The translations under genes and the position numbers were made by a program. Under the pieces are notes generated by a model. That model saw only the letters and a list, made by a program, of their open reading frames with translations. It searched no databases and had not been told where the DNA came from. From Lyophyllum atratum (lineage: Eukaryota > Basidiomycota > Agaricomycetes > Agaricales > Lyophyllaceae), in contig JACGCN010000015.1 in the NCBI GenBank assembly GCA_014905825.1, forward strand, positions 682,001-746,000: DNA of 64,000 nt, read 5' to 3'. This document shows, piece by piece, positions 60,230 to 64,000 of this stretch (positions within the stretch are counted from its first letter, which is position 1; every line of letters begins with the position of its first letter).

Positions 60230-62004
60230 ATCCAGTTACATTCCCGACTCTTTCCTTCGACAGGGTAAGTAAATGAGAGGAGAAGTTGGGGGTCAACGAG
60301 AATAGGGCCTTCTTGTTGTCTCCTCTTCGCTGCTCATCGTGAGTCAGCCGTGAGTGAACGAAGACTGGAGCAGTCTGTCGGAGTTTCAATCGCGTGCCAT
60401 CACACTACACTCATGACTTCGTCACGCCTATTTCTTGTAACAAGTTGAAGCTGGTCTATCTAAGCGCATGTGCTGCCTCACAGTCAAGTACAATACGGTA
60501 CCCAGTATAGCAAAATAGGTGAGCATAATCATGTCAATCTTGCCGTGACTGAGGAACTTATGTCATCGGCACTTGTCGGGCCAGAATCAGTAGTGTTTCC
60601 CCTGGCTGTCCATCCATTCCTGAGCACCTGTACACGACTTCGCACATGTACACTAATCCCTCTGATTTACCAGGACATCCGTTTTCCCAATGCCTGCGGA
60701 TGAACTCAACGTTCACGAGGCTAGCCCCAACGCATCTGCAACGCTGCCAAACGCTCGCAATCCCAATCCCACGTAAAAGTACATTGCATGACCTTCTTTG
60801 CGAGCAATCATCCCATTTCGTACGAGATACATTTCCACTTCAGTACTACCGGACAGGAGCCATTCGATTGGGGGGTAGAACTCCTAGGATTCCGGATTCG
60901 ACCTGAGTCTCACCGAGTATAGCCTCTGGAAAGCCTTTTGTTACTTCTTCTCGAGCACGTACCAGCTGAGCCGTTACAGACTGGCATCTCATGACCTGAT
61001 TTCGCTAAAGGCATACCTGGCGTCACTTGCGAATCCTGGACCTCCACCTAGGTGAATCTTTTTTGGAAAACCCGCTGGCCCCTTCGAACAGACGTTTTCC
61101 AAAACACGTTTCCTAAAGTCGTCGATCTCAAGAAGAGGACTGGGCCCGTGAAGCTTTCTCTCGAATCCGGCCGCAGCGCCTCACACCTCGAGGTCGTCCT
61201 GAATCCTGGATTGGACATCTGTTGCTCCTCCTTCATTCACTCCAGCGACCTCGACGCTTATAATTTGGAGAACGAGTGGGGTCCCGCGATCAAAGACGGG
61301 CACGTCGCTTACATATCTCAGCATGCGTCGTTCCTCTCCCTCTGAACATCCCAGTCAGTTGGGCCTACCACACTCAAGTCCCTAGACGACAATGTTGGAT
61401 CAGATGCGAAGCGGTTTTCACTGCTTATGATGGCTTTCGTCCAACGCAGGACCAATCTCCATCCAATCTCCATCCTCTTGCCTTCGCCCCCAATCGACGT
61501 TTGTGGGACAGCAACCCAACCTCTTTCCCCGCCACGCCGACGACTTCCAATTCAGCACCGGCGTTAAGGGTCAACCAGCCGCTTCGGTACGTTGGCTGTG
61601 CTTCTAGAGCATCCTAGGGGAGGTCCTATAATAGTACCCTGCAAGAATTAAGACGAAGTGCCAGGATTGGCCTCAAAGTATACTAGTTATTTAAGGGGAT
61701 GGATGTGACTATAAAGTGTATGCACCAGGTTAATACATAGCACGTTGAACGCGGAGTCTACGTCGGCCCAGCTTTGTGAATGTGATGGTCCTTCTTATCC
61801 TGACTTCTAAGAGGCAAGAACAGTCCAATGCTTAGCATTTTCGATGTGTACCCGAGGTCAAACGTAATGAGATAACGTTGTCGACGAAGTAAATTTGTAG
61901 TGGTAGTTCGGTAGAGAGTTCTCGCGATCAAGCAAGGGGCTGTCATAGTCATCATTATAATTGGCATCATCTTCTGGTCCATCTCGTCCTCACACCACCA
62001 CATC
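60230..62004. other. 1.8 kb without recognised gene
   Basis: Divergent promoter space between REV1 and the phosphatase. A frame at 61052-61345 (97 codons) and one at 60470-60906 show no domain. No tRNA or transposon ends seen. Confidence 0.5.
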
Positions 62005-64000
62005 ATGGCCAGCAAGCCAGACGTCGAGGCCGGAGAGGCATTCGCGTACAACGAGGTCGACCAGGAGCGCGAAGCATTGCTTCCTTCCACGTCGGGAGCG
62101 GACCATGAACAACTTTCACCGAAGCATTCGCCGACGTTCGCTACGAAGAAACAGTTCGGTGCTCTACATCTCCTCCTTGCATTCCTTGTGGGCGCCTTTG
62201 CATGCGGCGTAACTCAGCTGGTAGCCTTTGGACCTGGGTGTTTCTCTTCTGCTAGAACGAGCCAAACGGCCGCTGCTAATATCAATCTCGCGCCGCCTTA
62301 CGTTGGATCCACCGAAGTCCACAACTTCCCCCCTCCTTCCCCGACCAATGCCAACCCGATCCTCTTCCCCACCAACGTAGGCTACGCAGGCGGCACGCCA
62401 ACAGGGGCCGAACCCGGCGTCATCCTCACCGCACCTGCCTACCCTCTCCACACAGGGGCTGCCCAGCTCGTCGTGCCTTCTCCTTTGGGAGACAAGAACG
62501 GCAAAGGAAAGGGGTCGAAACACACGAATTTCGATATGTTCAAGAAATGGGGCAACCTGTCCCCGTGGTACAGCAACGAGAGAGGGGCGTTTGGGCTGGA
62601 CTCGGGACCTGAGGTACCTGAGACGTGTCGTGTGACGGGTCTGCATTTCTTGCATCGACACGGGGCGCGTTATCCCACTACTTGGGGTGAGTGATCCAGG
62701 CTGGCTTGCGTTCGAGTTCGAGACACTGAAGATCCATACCAGCTGCGTATGGGGGACCCGCGAACTTCGCGAGAAGGTTGAATGATTTGGCTCCCAACTT
62801 GAACGCGTCGGGAGAACTCGATTTCTTGAATGATTGGTGTGCTCCTACACTGCATGAGATGTTATGGTGCTAATAAGCGATCAAGGACGTACAAGCTTGG
62901 GGAAGAACGTGCGTCACTTTTGGGATCGTTTAGCACTTACTTTCACTGACCATTTTTCTAGTACTCACTCCTTTCGGACGGCAACAACTATGTCAGGCCA
63001 ACGCAATATGAACTCTAACACTACCGACTCATACAAATTTTAGATGACTTGGGTATTTCTATGCGATTGAAATACGGATTCCTTCTGAAGGTGCGACCTT
63101 TAACATCCTTAACATCTCCGTTCTAACATACATTCAAGAATTTCACGGAATCGAACACCATACCTGTGTTCCGGACTGAATCTCAGTATGTTCATTTTTC
63201 GCCCTACCGATCATAGATTGATATCGTGCTGCGCCCAGGGATCGTATGCTTTATTCCGCTTTGAACTTTGCGATAGGCTTCTTCGGCTACCCCTTGGACG
63301 GCAAATACCAGCAGAGTATCACTATTGAGGCGGATGGAGTATGTGATTTCATCTAGAATGAATGAGCTGCACTGACTGTACTGCGAATAGTTCAACAACA
63401 CACTAGCGCCGTACGATACGTACGTTCACCATTCCTGTTTAAGGTATGGTCGAAGCTGACGTATTGGTTTTGTTCCAGCTGCCCCAACGCCCGAGTTGCT
63501 CGCAGAGCTGATCGCGGCGTCTGGTACGTGAAGCGGTGGGCTGCGATATATCTGAAAGACGCCCATGCTCGACTTCGGAAGCAGCTGAAGGGATACCAGC
63601 TCACGATCGAGGATGCATATGTCATGCAGCAGATGTGTGCTTATGAGGTGTGTTGGACAACGTTGATGCAATGACCTGTGCTGACCTAGCCGTAGACCGT
63701 CGCTATTGGCTATTCCAAATTCTGTGAACTCTTCACGGAAGAGGAGTGGGAAGGATTCAACTATGCGTAAGCCTCTCGTTATGGGTGTCTGACGAGCTAT
63801 CACCTTAAATGTTATCATTCCAGGCTTGATCTCAGCTTCTGGTGAGTATTCTATGTTACTGGCTATCATGAAAATGCCAGCTAAGCTTGACGTTCTGCAA
63901 GGTACGGATCTGCTTTTGGCTCCCCAATGGCTCGTGTGCAGGGTTATGGCTGGATCAAAGAACTTGTCGCCCGGCTGACGCACACGCCGATCAAGGAACA
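62005..64000 (+). CDS. histidine acid phosphatase (phytase family), 5' part
   Basis: Starts MASKPDVEAGEAFAYNEVDQ; the gene runs off the window. A cytosolic acidic N-terminus with EREALLP is followed by one membrane span FGALHLLLAFLVGAFACGVTQLVAFG (about residues 50-75), i.e. a signal anchor. After a linker comes FDMFKKWGNLSPWY and HFLHRHGARYPT, the RHGxRxP active site with its nucleophilic His. At least ten short exons follow (WTYKLGEELLTPFGRQQLYD, LGISMRLKYGFLLK, NTIPVFRTESQ, DRMLYSALNFAIGFFG, FNNTLAPYDTCPN, YLKDAHARLRKQL, DAYVMQQMCAYETVAIGYSK). The enzyme family releases phosphate from phytate or other esters; the distal catalytic HD/HA motif lies beyond the window. The anchored N-terminus is unlike secreted phytases. 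Confidence 0.88.

Noticed and set aside
61052..61345. A 97-codon plus-strand frame between REV1 and the phosphatase
   Set aside because: No homology signal or signal peptide, and no introns in line with its neighbours.

Overview
The window is nuclear DNA of a filamentous fungus, most likely an agaricomycete basidiomycete. Evidence: almost every gene is cut by many 45-70 bp GT-AG introns. The fungus-specific translation elongation factor 3 is present. There are F-box proteins of basidiomycete type, DUF4246 paralogues, secreted carbohydrate-active enzymes (pectin-lyase fold, PL14-like, PL8) and a fungal multi-pass membrane family. I found no operons, CRISPR arrays or prokaryotic signals. Exon models were made by hand from open frames, splice sites and conserved motifs.

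Layout. 1-9 kb: 3' end of a LACTB2-like metallo-hydrolase, a secreted pectin-lyase-fold enzyme, an F-box protein and EF-3. 9-18 kb: V-ATPase subunit a and two head-to-tail DUF4246 genes. 18-23 kb: PFS2 (mRNA 3'-end processing) and a CBM21/PP1-binding glycogen regulator, arranged tail to tail. 25-27 kb: a cluster of intron-containing tRNA-Thr(AGT) genes; one has an 893 bp hAT-type transposon inside its intron, with perfect 18 bp terminal inverted repeats and an 8 bp target duplication. 28-38 kb: PL14-like lyase, CDC37, an F-box relic, a membrane protein, L-rhamnose mutarotase and Rab11. 38-43 kb: a large F-box protein and a duplicated 0.4 kb segment, each copy carrying an intron-containing tRNA-Asp(GTC). 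43-51 kb: a secreted Ser/Thr-rich Kex2-type protein, an M50B-like membrane peptidase, a defensin-like peptide and a third DUF4246 gene. 51-64 kb: PL8 lyase, a methyltransferase, REV1 and the 5' part of a histidine acid phosphatase (phytase family).

Housekeeping genes (EF-3, V-ATPase, PFS2, CDC37, Rab11, REV1) alternate with secreted and accessory genes. The most notable items are the transposon nested in a tRNA intron, the defensin-like peptide with a Thr/Ser tail, a 5-nt micro-exon completing the Rab11 P-loop, and the DUF4246 triplet with a possible 2-oxoglutarate oxygenase-like metal site.
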